DNA of 53,279 nucleotides, from contig CAXKVV010000201.1 in assembly GCA_964058805.1 (NCBI GenBank), positions 1 to 53,279 on the forward strand, read 5' to 3'. The DNA is from Schoenoplectus triqueter (Eukaryota; Streptophyta; Magnoliopsida; Poales; Cyperaceae). The translations under genes were made by a program, and so were the position numbers. The notes below the pieces were generated by a model that did no database searches, had not been told where the DNA came from, and worked only from the letters and a program-made list of their open reading frames with translations. Below are positions 32,070-43,448 of the stretch, in pieces (positions within the stretch are counted from its first letter, which is position 1; each line of letters begins with the position of its first letter).

Positions 32070-32540
32070 CTAGCTATATACCCGCGCGTTGCAGCAAACT
32101 CTTTTATTTAAATATTAAAATATTATAAGATAAAAAAAATTCATATTTATCTAATATTAAATTATAAATTCACCAAATTATAGAGAAAACCTATAATAAA
32201 TACTATATTTAATCTTGGATGAGATTTTTGCACAATATGAGTTAATGATTCATGATTTTTATGGCAAGAAAAGTAAATTATTCTAACATATATTATCGCC
32301 ATTAATTTCTTACTAAATATACACAAAGTTGCTAAATAAAAATAATAATATTATGAAAATAATGTATATAAGGGAAAGAAATGGAGAGAAAGAGGGGATC
32401 AATGGACGCGATCACATACGTTCGATCAACCAAAAATAAATATTATTCGTCTAATTAAGGAATAAAATGGGTATAATAAAAAATTACCATGACAAAAAAT
32501 GGACTCTCCAATTTTTAGATGATTTATATAATAGTATAGA
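32070..32540 (-). mobile_element. non-autonomous Helitron, 471 bp
   Basis: On the minus strand it starts TCTATACTATTATATAAATC at 32540 and ends CGCGCGGGTATATAGCTAG at 32070. The base before is A and the base after is T, as expected of Helitron insertion between A and T without target duplication. TC start, GC-rich motif ~10 bp from the end and CTAG terminus agree with the class. The 3' hairpin is weak. No coding content. Confidence 0.7.
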
Positions 32541-32998
32541 TCTACATTGGTCAGTTTAAGGGATAATAATTGACGTCTCTGGAATCATCATGTATCGCTT
32601 TTTGAGATTAAAAAAAAAAGGATCGAATTTTTTAACTTAAATATTCATAAAAAAAAAACTTATACTTGGATTTTGAAGTTTTAACATATGTTTCTCACTT
32701 GGAAAAAATTGTCATCATTCGTTAGACTATAGGCGGTGGACGTACAATATTTTTGGTTTCCGTGTTTAGCTATTTTGTAGAGAGAGATTCAATCGCAAAT
32801 CAATACCAGATGCCAATTAATTTGAATTAATTTATTTCATCAAGTCTATCAAATTACTGTTATTGGTATTAAACTATTAATCCTCCCTATTTTCTATTAA
32901 TTAATTTACAATTGTAAATATGTTTCCGCTTATGATGAATTATGAACAGAATACTTATATTCTCTTTACACGTAAACTTGCTTTCTAAGAGCACAATA

Positions 32999-33060
32999 CA
33001 ACAACAAAGCCTTTAATCCCAAATAAATTGGGGTAGGCTAGAAATGCCTACGTAAAATTG
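32999..33060 (-). repeat. SINE-like 3' tail fragment
   Basis: ACAACAACAAAGCCTTTAAT then CCCAAATAAATTGGGGTAGG resembles (inverted) the conserved 3' end of Au-type plant SINEs, which end in TTG repeats. The tRNA-related 5' part is not visible, so this is a fragment at best. Recalled from family knowledge, not checked by search. Confidence 0.35.
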
Positions 33061-33514
33061 TTCTTACAAAAATCATTTTTATCACGTCAAAAAAATTGTA
33101 CAAGCAATTTTCAATATTCACCGCTTCTAACATATAATAATATTGTACTTTATGTTTTATCTTATTTTGCAGTTTATTTCTTCTATATTTGCCAATGAAA
33201 CTGTTACACAGTTTATTGCAATGAAAAAAAGGACATAGAGCCTTACCTTTCTATCAAAAACAAAACTGTAATATTCCTGTCATTTCAATTGCATTTATTA
33301 ATTTGTATTTTCCTTTTACTATTCATGCAAACTGCCAAATGCAAACTGACGTGACATTTTTAAACAAATTATTCATGTGATAAGTTTAATGAACTACTAC
33401 TCTACGTTTTGAATATTTATTTATGAAATTTTCAAATTTGTCTCGCGCAATCACTAGTGAATTTCACTCTCACTTAGGATCAATGTTTTTAAATGTACAT
33501 ACCATACCATATTT

Positions 33515-34047
33515 GGTAAATAGGCATATTTCTTAATGGTCGGGTCAGATAAAGTTGGGTTTGAAAGAATTATTAGAGGGTCGGATTCTAAATTCTTATT
33601 TTTTTTTTTAGAGGTGAGCCTAGCGCTTATCAGGTTCTTCGGACCTTAAAGGATGGATGAGTCGGATATTATTTTTTCAGATTTTTTTAATATAACTAAA
33701 ATACAATTATAAAAATATTAAAAAATAAAATAAAATTTATAACTATAAATGTAAAAAATAATATTTTTTAAATATTTTAAATTTTTAGATTTTTAGATAT
33801 AATTAGAACAAAATATTTAAAAATGAACGAGTTTGAAAATAATTTAAGAGTTTGGAAGAGTTTGAAAATAATTTAATAATTTCAGGCTCTTCGGATTAGG
33901 TTCAGCCCTTATTAAATCTAGCTCATACAAAGAAAAAAAGTCGGGCTGAATTGAAAGAGGGCCGGATAAAAGTCAAATTTCTCAACGGATCGACTAAGCC
34001 GGATTTAAGAACTTGACTCTTATGGACTATCCCTATAGGTAAATAGG
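33515..34047. mobile_element. possible insertion flanked by 10-bp direct repeats
   Basis: GGTAAATAGG is at 33515-33524 and 34038-34047. The sequence between is AT-rich with GTCGGGTCAG / GGGTCGGATT motifs near the left and GGGCCGGATAAAAGTC near the right, in the style of the other CCCGACC-rich elements here. Terminal inverted repeats are not evident. Confidence 0.4.
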
Positions 34048-34184
34048 TTTATGCATTGCAAAACAAATATACTCAATAATCTCTTTTGCATATTCGATAA
34101 CGAACTACAATTTTCATCTATTTAAACTTATAAAATTGTTGATATGGATTTTATAACTTACAAATATGCATACAAATACGTGAA

Positions 34185-34562
34185 GGGATCCCTTGACAAT
34201 GAATTGTTTTGATAATTTTGACAACAAACTTCTAAATAAATATAAAAAAACTTAAAAATAAAAAATATATAAATATGTTATTTTACTTATAGATTGATAG
34301 TGTTTCATTTTTCATCCAATTTCATTATCATTTGATACTCCATCAAAGACCATTAAGATTTTATGCAATTTGCATCAGTTCATATTTAACGATCTTTGAT
34401 GGATTATCAAATGATAATAAAATTATATGAAATTTGAGACATTATTAACTATAGGTAGAATAACATATCTATAATTTTTTTATTTTTTAAAAAAAAATCA
34501 TAATTTTTAAAATATTCATTGTCAAAATTGTCAAAATAACTCATTGTCAAACGATCACTCCC
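34185..34562. mobile_element. foldback MITE, copy 1
   Basis: The ~378-bp block is almost wholly palindromic. Left arm CCTTGACAATGAATTGTTTT ... CATTATCATTTGATACTCCA pairs with right arm TGGATTATCAAATGATAATA ... AACTCATTGTCAAACGATC. Related copies lie at 49033-49406 and 49984-50368. RNA from it would form a long imperfect hairpin. Edges approximate. Confidence 0.75.
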
Positions 34563-35341
34563 AATATATTGGTATCCATTGTAATTTTTTTTATTTTCAC
34601 TAAAATTTTCTTAATAATTGTAGGTGTATATATATCGTTCATATGTTTAGAAGTTTTTGACACGCATGTTCGTATGATCTACTACAGATGTACTTGCGTA
34701 TTGCTTACGCTTGATGCGGTGATCAACTACAGTGCATATTGATTACTTATATCTTAAATCATTGCTTGACATTTATCAGAATTATCTTAAATTAATTTTA
34801 TATTTTCTTGTTTGATACGTGTAGTAAAAATATAGTGAATATTTTTAAGCGCTTTAAATTATTAAATGAAAGTGATTTAATGTGGAGTAAAGTTAAAATA
34901 TCTTCATATATGATTTAAAGTTAAAACATTAAAAAAAATTAATATTTTTTATATAAATTATTTCATCTATTTACTTCACTGCTATCGATCATCATTATTT
35001 TAAAATAATTTAATTTTTACTTCGTTTTGACTTTATTATACTTATTTCAAGGGAGAAAGATGTTCAACACATAGTTTGTTGTACTATTAAAAGAAGAAAG
35101 AAAAAATCATACACACAGAGTTCAATATTTATCGATCAAATTCAAAGTAATTCAATTTGAAGATATACACGATATAATCAATTTTATGTTTCGGTTACTT
35201 ATGGAAATTAAAAATTAAATAAAGACTATACTGCAGCATGCTACATATTAGTACACAAATTAGCTAGTGAACATTTATTTATTTATGTATTTTGGGGATA
35301 GTAGGTGGGATTAAGATTCTCCGTGCTTCACTTTTTTTCAA
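34563..35341. other. gene-free AT-rich interval
   Basis: No frame, repeat or element I can support. Confidence 0.5.
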
Positions 35342-35670
35342 TGGAGGTGACAAAATGTAATCAGATCTGAGAAAACCGTCCAACTCATTTAGATTTGAAT
35401 TCGATTTGATTTTTCAGAAAGCAAAACTGATCTAAACATGACTCGAGATGACCCAAAATTCAAGACAATCTGAGATCAGAGTGTCTGCAGACCCAAACCA
35501 TCTGAGATTAGAGTGCTCAAAATCTGACCCGATCCAAACCCTAGATGACCCAAAACCCGAGATCAAACGATTCGAAATTCAATCCCGTCCGAACTCGAAA
35601 TCTTTGAAACCCAATATGACCCGAAATCAGACGACCATGAAACCCGGGCTGACCCGATTTTGAACTAAAA
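35342..35670. mobile_element. hAT-like CCCGACC-family element, left part
   Basis: It begins TGGAGGTGACAAAATG and continues CTGAGAAAACCGTCCAACTC, GATTTGAATTCGATTTGA, matching the left end of the element at 19503, then GACCCGATCCAAACCC-like repeats to 35670. No matching right end is near; a related right-end sequence is at 41890-42198. The 71-codon frame at 35448 is an artefact of these repeats. Confidence 0.55.
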
Positions 35671-36049
35671 AATACTTTACTATATTACAAATCATTAGTT
35701 AAAATAGTTTAGATTCCTTTATTATAAATATCAAAATGTATTCAATGAGAGATATAATATGTATAGAAAATAGTGGCTCTCTTGTCAACTATAAAAAGTT
35801 CTCTTAATTCAAACTTAATTAGTTAGCAATCTTAATATGTCAAAATTAACACAAATATCATAATTCTTTTAAAAAATATTTCAAAAATCAATGCAAAGAA
35901 ATAATCTGACAAAAGAAACTAAGATTAGCAAAAAAAATATCAATAACCATGATAGTTACATTAATCATTGATTAAGAATAACTTTGCAAAAATAGAGAGA
36001 AAAGTAAGGATATGAAAAGATCTTGATCGAGAATATAAGTTAATTAATA

Positions 36050-37318
36050 GGGAAAATTAGTTATGTGCCACTTCAAAATTTAAAAATTAGCAAAATGCCA
36101 CTTTAAAGTTTGAACTTCTCTAAATGCCACTCTAAATTCATTTTATTTTGTTATTTGCCACATTTGTATAATTTTTATATAGTTTAAATTAAAAAAAAGA
36201 AGAAAAACTACTATATTTTGAGATGTATTTCTATAATCTCCAAAATACCCCTTCCCTTTCCTCAAGTCTACTAAGAGAGGCAACACTGACCATACCCCAC
36301 CCTCATCTCTATGACGCATCTCCCAGACCCCATCAACGTACCAATGGAAAGGGATGGCAATGCCCCAATTAGTGGTTGAATGACTGTTCTATTGCCCGTA
36401 CCACCACCAACTCAATTACCATGGTGGTGCCTCTAGTTTAGCGTCAAAAGATTCATCCCATATAAGCTGTATCAAAATAAAAAAAAATCAAAAAATGGTA
36501 CTAGAGAAGGAAGTGTAGCAAATACACAATTTGTTACTAGATCGGTTGTAGTATAAACTTTGATTTCCTTTTATTTATTTATTTCTCCTTCTCTCTCTAG
36601 TATTTTCTATGACATGGTTAGTGCAGCTTGGAGAGGAATATCCGTAATATCCACTTGGCATGGAGTGTAGTTTTGGTGGGGGATGCAAATAGTGTTAGAA
36701 TATGAAATTATATTGGCCTGTGATCTTTAACAAATGTAAATGAAAGGACTTTAATCTTTTATTTATAATTTTTTTGCTTTGAGTACAAGATCTGAGTAAC
36801 ATTTCACCAATATAAATCACTCATTTCTTAGGCTGGAGACTATTAAAAATTTGAAATGGAGTATAAGAGATTTTTCTAAAGTTGCCACGTTGCGCATGGT
36901 GTAGTCGTATTTTAGACTCTCTGTTTTGAGCTTGAATTTGATCGTGACATGTATGCATAGTAAAATGAGGATGGTCATGATCAGGAAAAGAAAAAAATGC
37001 TTATCGGCAAGAAAAATTCAGGGATTCAGAGGGTTCTGGCTTCATTAAAGAAAAGGGAGGGTCTAGTTTTGATACTGGTAATACAGGGTCTGGAGTTGGT
37101 ACTAATACTGATAAGGGTGGAGGTTTAATAAGGGAGGAAGAGGAAGGGTAATTTGGGATTACGGTAGATTTTTTTTTAATTAAAGTTGTATGAGAATTGT
37201 CCAAATGTGGCAAATAACAAAATAAACTGATTTTAGTGTGGCATTTAGAGAAGTTTAAATTTTAGAGTGTCATTTTGCTAATTTTTATGTTTTGGGATGG
37301 CACAAAACTAATTTCCCC
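36050..37318. mobile_element. Mutator-like element (non-autonomous MULE), 1269 bp
   Basis: A perfect 9-bp target duplication TAATTAATA flanks it (36041-36049, 37319-37327). Terminal inverted repeats are ~125 bp: left GGGAAAATTAGTTATGTGCC, right (inverse) GGGGAAATTAGTTTTGTGCC, sharing AATTAGCAAAATG, ACTTCTCTAAATGCCAC and TTTGTTATTTGCCACATTTG. Long TIRs plus 9-bp duplications define Mutator elements. The ~1-kb interior has no transposase. A C-rich stretch (36235-36430) and a G-rich one (37015-37150) might be captured gene sequence, but I recognise none. Confidence 0.92.
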
Positions 37319-37799
37319 TAATTAATATTGTGAAACCCACAAATTATGAAAATAATAATAAAAAAACTTTATTAAGATGAGATATGAAGAGATATATAAA
37401 ATAAAATTTTAAAACTTTAGAAGATAAAATTAATATTAAGAATAAAATTCAAGGATCAAATTAGAAATTATTAAGATATAAATAATTTAAACAGACATGT
37501 AAATTTTCTCGATCAAATTGAAGTAGAACATGTATTTAAATCATAAAAAATGATGTAAATAAGCATTTCGATTAAATTCTATTCCAAATTTATTAATGAG
37601 TTAAAATTCACCAAATAATTAATTATAAAATATTATTCGAAAGCTAATATGAAGCACAATTAGACCAATATTTATAATAAAGTTTCTTGAAATAAAATAA
37701 TTAAATTAATTAAATCATAGCAGTCAAATGACCACATTAAATTTATCATAGAGAATCTAAACCAACCGCAATCCTCATCTTCTTATTTTCTTCTTGACT

Positions 37800-38435
37800 T
37801 GTTACAACACATCCAATCTATTTCTTTTCCTACCCACACCCGTGTCCTGCCTTCCCATCACTCTTTTCTCCCTTCCCATCCCATTTAATTTGTAACAGAG
37901 AAAGAGATGGAGAGCCCCTCATTTACACCTCTCACATTTTTCCTTCTCTCTGTCGAGCTTCACACTCATCGACCCTTTATTCGTCAAGTGCCTCCCATTC
38001 TCTGCAGCTAATTCAGCCGGCAAACCCATCTCTCTCTTCGGTGGCTACTCACTTCTCCTTCCCGACCTTAGCCTCAACTCCTTAAGTTGGCAATGGTCGG
38101 TTGTCTCCCAACAACTCCCCGTCCAAAGGGAGCCTACCCCCCCCCCCAATGACGCCACTCAAGTCAGCTCTAGACCCATGCCATCCCTTTAGCTAGCCCT
38201 TCCTCTCCTCCCAAATCTCGATCACCGCACCAATGAGGATGAGGCCGAGCAAACCACTACCTTGCACTGATGGAGCCTCGGCCCCTTCAGCCAAATCTGG
38301 CCCCACCTCGCTCCTTACCGCCATTTGTCAAACTCGAGTTCGACCCATATGTGCTAAGTCCGACCCGGACGTAAGCTCGACCACACATTCGATTTTCGCT
38401 GCCCCCACCTTGCCCCTTTTGTTTCCTTGAGTCAA
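37800..38435. other. C-rich island, possible gene relic
   Basis: It is sharply more GC-rich than its surroundings, with a C10 run near 38140 and short open frames (65 codons at 38233 on plus, Pro/Ser/Thr-rich). Plausible as a decayed leader or exon of a gene or of a captured fragment. No splice model or domain. Confidence 0.3.
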
Positions 38436-38729
38436 AACTTGGTGATGCTGTAAGTATAAGAATTGATATCTTTGTTGCAGTCCATACAAGAATGTATCAC
38501 AAGAATTATGATTAAGGGTTTATTTTATAACCCTTCGATTATAATATTTGTTCTGAATACTATTTCCTTCGGTGCACCAATTTGTATATTACCAAATGAT
38601 TATGTTGTGATCCTAAGTTTGAATAAATGAGATGAATATCTATGAGGAGAAATGAGATGACATAAAGCTAACCGGATTCTCTCATGATCATGGAATTTAT
38701 GAAGCTAATCATCTGTTATGTATCTTAAC

Positions 38730-39500
38730 ATAAGTATGCACCTATCTTTCTGCTAATGTAATTATAATTAAATTAAGAAGTGATATTAATAAGAAATATT
38801 AATTAAGTAAATGTAGTTAATTTAATTAAATAATGAAATTAAGTAACATTTAATTAATTTAAATAAATTAAACTAGTTACATTAATCAAACTAAATATAA
38901 TCTTAAAACACCAACACAGTTAATAAAATAATAATATTTAATTAAATTAATTTCAATTCAGTTGAGATTTCCTAATTTCATTCATTTAATAAAAATAAAT
39001 TATAAATTATGAAAATAATACTAATATAAATAAAATAAGATATAATTAAATAATATATTAAAAATAACTAAGATTTATGAAATAATAATTAAAATATAAC
39101 AATAATTTACATTATAAAATATACATTAATTAATTTCTCTATATTTTTATTTGTGAGAATAATATTAAATATACTATATTATATATTAATCAAATTCTCT
39201 ATTTTAATAATTGAACAACATTAATTTATATAAATATCTATTAATTAATTTCTCTATTTAACAATGTAATAATTTTAATAAATGCATATATATATATTAA
39301 TCTATTTTTCTATTTTTAATAAGAACAATATTAATTATGTAATATTATATTTTAATCAATTTCTCTATTTCTAAATTATTAATTATCCTAATTATAATAA
39401 AATTAATTAAGTGATAACATTAATCTAACTTAATTAATCTAAATAAATTAAGTTAGTTACATTAATCGAAATAAATATAATCTCAAAACACGAACACTAA
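38730..39500. repeat. very AT-rich tract with an ~85-bp direct repeat
   Basis: Two related stretches, 38830-38915 and 39410-39497, share TAAATAAATTAA(A/G)(C/T)TAGTTACATTAATC and AAATATAATCT(T/C)AAAACAC. Between them TTAATTAATTTCTCTATTTT recurs about five times. No LTR ends seen. Confidence 0.55.
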
Positions 39501-41636
39501 ATAATAATAATCATGATTCAGAGTCTGGTATACCCTGACCTAACCAGACCAAACGTGAATAGGATACTCGCCAATTTAATTTATTTTGACCCTATAGGTT
39601 CTCGAGAATTTATCTTGACGAGCCGACAAACGAGTACAATCAGGATGAGACGGTTGATGAGATCATGAGCGTCACTGGAGACTAAGCAATTCGACACTAC
39701 CGACCTGATCAAATTATTCTCAGGTACGGGATTTGATTTCCTTTCCTCAGAACTAGGAACCCAAATCGAATATAAAACTATTTTTTTTAAATAAATCTGA
39801 ATTGTGGTGTTTTCTGACCAAAATTGATTAGGGACCAAATTTGAACTGTCATATGCATTCGGTACTTGACCAGTATTTTTAGGGCCTATTCGCATTCGCA
39901 TATCATATCATGTCATACTGCATGTAGACAAGATAGGAGTATGACTCAGGAAATAGTCCCAAGATAGGATTAGGTTAGAATTAAATAAATAAAGTTATAG
40001 AATATAATTAATAGGTTAATATTATTAATATCACTAATTATTAATTAAGTTAGGCAATTAATCATACAAAATGTATGGGAGTGCTGAGAGGCGGGCCGGG
40101 TGATCTCAGTCTGAGGTTGCCTTGTATAACCAGACCAACGGATTACATTCCCCTTGGTCTGTATATACACTGTGCACCTTTGCTTGTCGGTTATCCACCG
40201 ACCCCGTCATTTGGCGAGTTCGGCCGTGCCAGAGTATTTTTCTTTTGATCAATATTATATTTTTACTATTCTTAATATGATTAAGATTTTAATCCAAATT
40301 TGAGCGATTAAGATACCATATCTTTCAGTGTTTAGTGTGGGCGGCCATATCCGAGTCTAGATTCTACTATGTTTTGTTATTTCTCGGGATACGGTCCTCT
40401 GACCCCTAGTTGGTACAGTGTAAGCTCCCATTTGTATCATATGTCATTTTGTCATTTCTCGAGATGCGGTCCTTTGGCCCCTGGTTGGTACAGTGTACGC
40501 TCCCATTTGGGATGCGGTCCTCTGGTCTCATGTTGGTACAGTGTAGGCTCCCATCTGTATTATATTTCGTTTTGTTACTTCTCGGGATGCGGTCCTCTGG
40601 CCCCTGGTTGGTGCAGTGTAGGCTCCAATTTGTATTAGTTTTTTATTTGTTATTTCCTGGATAGTTATCTCCTTTTGACGATATGGCAACTGAAGACATA
40701 CTTATCCGCTTGCTTTCAATTTTGTAAGGTGAGTTACCAGATTTAGCAGACCAGAGTACGTGCCTATGCGCGCTCACTCTCCTAGGGCGTTATCGCCTCG
40801 GAAGCCTGAATTGCCCGTTTATGTGGCATTGGCGCCGCATTAACACAAAGTCCTAAGTTCGTAAGTTGGGTCGTTGGTGGCGCCCGCTTAGGCAAGGCCC
40901 AAGTTCGTAAGTTGGAACGCTGGTGGCGCCCGCTTGGGATAGATCTGGTGATTTACAAATCTAGATATTTATTTCGGGTATTTGATTTTCGTACTTTATA
41001 TTTTATATTATATTATTATTTTCACAGATTTTCTATTTCGGGTTTATTTGTCATTTCATGTCATTTATGTAGGTGTTTTCTCCAACATGCATAAAATATT
41101 ATTACATTAATATATATTTATTTATTATATTGCATTTGAAATACGGTATCGGTATTTGGGTCCAGTCTAGACAAGAAAATCAAATCTTAATGCTGGATCT
41201 AAATCCATACTGAGTAATTTTTAAAATTACTCACGTTTCCACGGTGGTTGTGGGATCTAGGTTTACAGGTGATAGATTAATTTTTGATGAGAGTGCTAGG
41301 TGCAGTCCTGCGTGATATCAGAGGTGCTTCGCCGCATCAGCACAGTGAGGCGGGTAGATGATTAGGACTTATCGAGTATCGGGTTTTTGTTTTTTTCTTT
41401 GGGTTTTTATTTGAGAGATTTTTTCTACCCATTCCGATGGAGTTAGCCCCATCGGTGTCAGGCGTTGTACTTACTGTATATTCTGGACTGTTATTATTTT
41501 GTATTATTATTATTATTTTGCTTATCCTGTGATTGAGTTATTTTATTCATTTAGCTTTCTGTACGCACGTCTCGTCACGCGTACATGACGGGATTAATCA
41601 CCCCTAATCCGATTTAATTATTCTGGGGTGTGACAA
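39501..41636. mobile_element. LTR-like block (gypsy type), probably solo or truncated
   Basis: It ends TTCTGGGGTGTGACA at 41636, the inverse of TGTCACACCCC, a common start/end of plant gypsy LTRs. The block has mixed composition, contains the tandem repeat at 40375-40640 and a CAGTCCTGCGTGATATCAGA-type GC-rich zone, and no coding frame. No primer site follows 41636. The left boundary and target duplication were not found, so extent is a guess. Confidence 0.4.
40375..40640. repeat. tandem repeat, four units
   Basis: Four units share GGGATGCGGTCCTCTGGCCC, GGTTGGTACAGTGTAGGCTC and CATTTGTATTATAT, at ~40385, ~40458, ~40507 and ~40584. The third lacks the AT-rich half. Translations repeat Gly-Pro-Leu-rich motifs but appear non-coding. 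Confidence 0.8.
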
Positions 41637-41889
41637 ATATTATTGGGTTAGAGAAGATCAAAATCGATCATGGTTGGATCGAGAGTGTAGAGAGGGCTTT
41701 AACCAGAATTAGCAGAATTTCAATTTGTTAATAAAATAAATAAAGTATGATGACTTAAAATTGATCTAATTAGGCATAAATTAATTAATTATATCTATAT
41801 TATTTAAAAGTCAAATTAATCAGAACATAATTGAAAATCTAGACTTAACATTTGGTAAATATGAATTTCTAAAGAATATTTAAGTCTGA

Positions 41890-42198
41890 TGATCCGAAAT
41901 AAAATATGGCAAAAAAAGAATCTGATTCAGCCCAGCCTGATCCGAAATAACTCAAAATCCGAGACTACCCAATATCAATGACACGAAACCTAACTTGACC
42001 CAGACCCAAATGATCCAAAACCCGACCGCAAATGACTCGGGACCTAAAAAATCAATAATGTTTGATTTGAAACCCGATCCAACCTAAAGTAGATCGATCC
42101 AAATTCGATCAGTGACCCGATAATTTTTCTGATCAAACTTACCTAATCCACCCTGTCTGAACTCAAACCCACCTGACATGCCCTTATAATATCCCCTA
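41890..42198. mobile_element. hAT-like CCCGACC-family element, right part
   Basis: ACCCGATCCAACC, GACCCGATAATTTTTCTGAT, AAACCCACCTGACATGCCCT, then TATAATATCCCCTAA, a degraded form of the right end at 19790-19804. Preceded by TGATCCGAAATAACTC-type repeats. Confidence 0.5.
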
Positions 42199-42350
42199 AC
42201 TTCATTGTCTCTCTCAACATATCCCCTTATAATATTTCCTTTTACGTATCAGAACTCCCGAACAAACTTTAACAAAAGTTGCCAAGTCACGTAACACGCT
42301 TGAGTTGGTGTTTTGTAACTTTTGTTAACAAGATAGTTTACATTTGTGCT

Positions 42351-42792
42351 CATGGGCGGATGCAGGATTTTAGTCAGGGGGGCAAATATCGGATTGTAAT
42401 AACTTATCGGGTTTAAATCCATTAACTAATCGGGTACTAAATAAAAAAATAATAATTTAATATATATTCTTACCTAATAAAAAATTTATTAGAATAATAA
42501 CATTTTATATATTAAAAATAACAATAAAATAAAGCTCAAAGTAATAGATAATGAAGTTGATGAAGAAAATTTTCGTCTATAAAATTATATATTTTGATAT
42601 CTTTGCATAATTATTTCATTATATATGATATTAAATATTTTTTTCTCAATAAAATTAATCAGACAATCCAGGGGGGCCAAAAAAATTTCCAGGGGGGGCA
42701 AACTACCGAAAATATTACCGAAAAACACTGTTTTTCAAAATCCAGGGGGGGCCGCTGCCCCCCCCCCCTGGGGAACTGTGGATCCGCCCCTG
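42351..42792. mobile_element. hAT-like MITE, 442 bp
   Basis: Perfect 8-bp target duplication TTTGTGCT at 42343-42350 and 42793-42800. Ends CATGGGCGGATGCAGG and (inverse of right) CAGGGGCGGATCCACAG give a ~14-bp terminal inverted repeat. The right third has GGGGGG/CCCCCCCCC tracts (42670-42775). A diverged relative is at 50792-51224. The 68-75 codon frames across the right end are artefacts. Confidence 0.9.
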
Positions 42793-43448
42793 TTTGTGCT
42801 AGTAGGTGTTTATGTAGTTAATTTTTGGTAATTTTCTCAAATATATTTGTATTTGTGTTTCGATTATGTTTACCTACTTCGATGGTTACTTTGTTTCCAT
42901 TTTAAATGTGTAAGAGCAGTATTCGATCAATGCAAGTTTTATTATGCTGATCAGAAGAAAACATTTATCGTAGCAAATGTTGTAAATAGTAATATACTAA
43001 TAATGTAACTTATTAATATATTAGTTGACAGTTCCTCTATCGTCTTTTAGAAAGTCATCCTTAACCGGTCCCCACTTACAGCACCTGTACTTTCCTCTCT
43101 CCTTTTTTTTGTGAAGTAACCTGTAGTTCTTTATTAAATTTAAACAACAACTGTTAAGCAAGCACATAGCATAGCAGTAGCAAATTAGAAAGTACAAGGA
43201 CTGAAATGTTAAAAGAGCCCCCACGAAAGTTAAAAAGATTCCTACAGGGTTTCCCCTCTCTTTCTTAGTTTGTTCAGAGAAGTAAACTCAACCCGTTAAT
43301 TCCTTCTCCTTTTCCCCACTGGCCACTGCGGCACTGGTGACCTACGCTACACACGCTTCCCTAATTCATCTGACACGGTGACACTTCTCCTCCTCTTCTC
43401 CCCTTTAGGCCTTAACCAATCCAACCCAATCCGAAAAACCTTTCCCAA

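Noticed and set aside
35448..35663. 71-codon frame rich in Asn/Arg/Pro/Ser
   Set aside because: It lies wholly within GACCCGA/CCCGAGAT repeats of a hAT-like element.
38730..39500. The ~85-bp direct repeat as a pair of LTRs
   Set aside because: No TG...CA ends, primer site, polypurine tract or target duplication; AT-rich drift is enough.
40369..40664. Two overlapping 84-89 codon frames
   Set aside because: They are translations of a four-unit tandem repeat and read as repeats in more than one frame.
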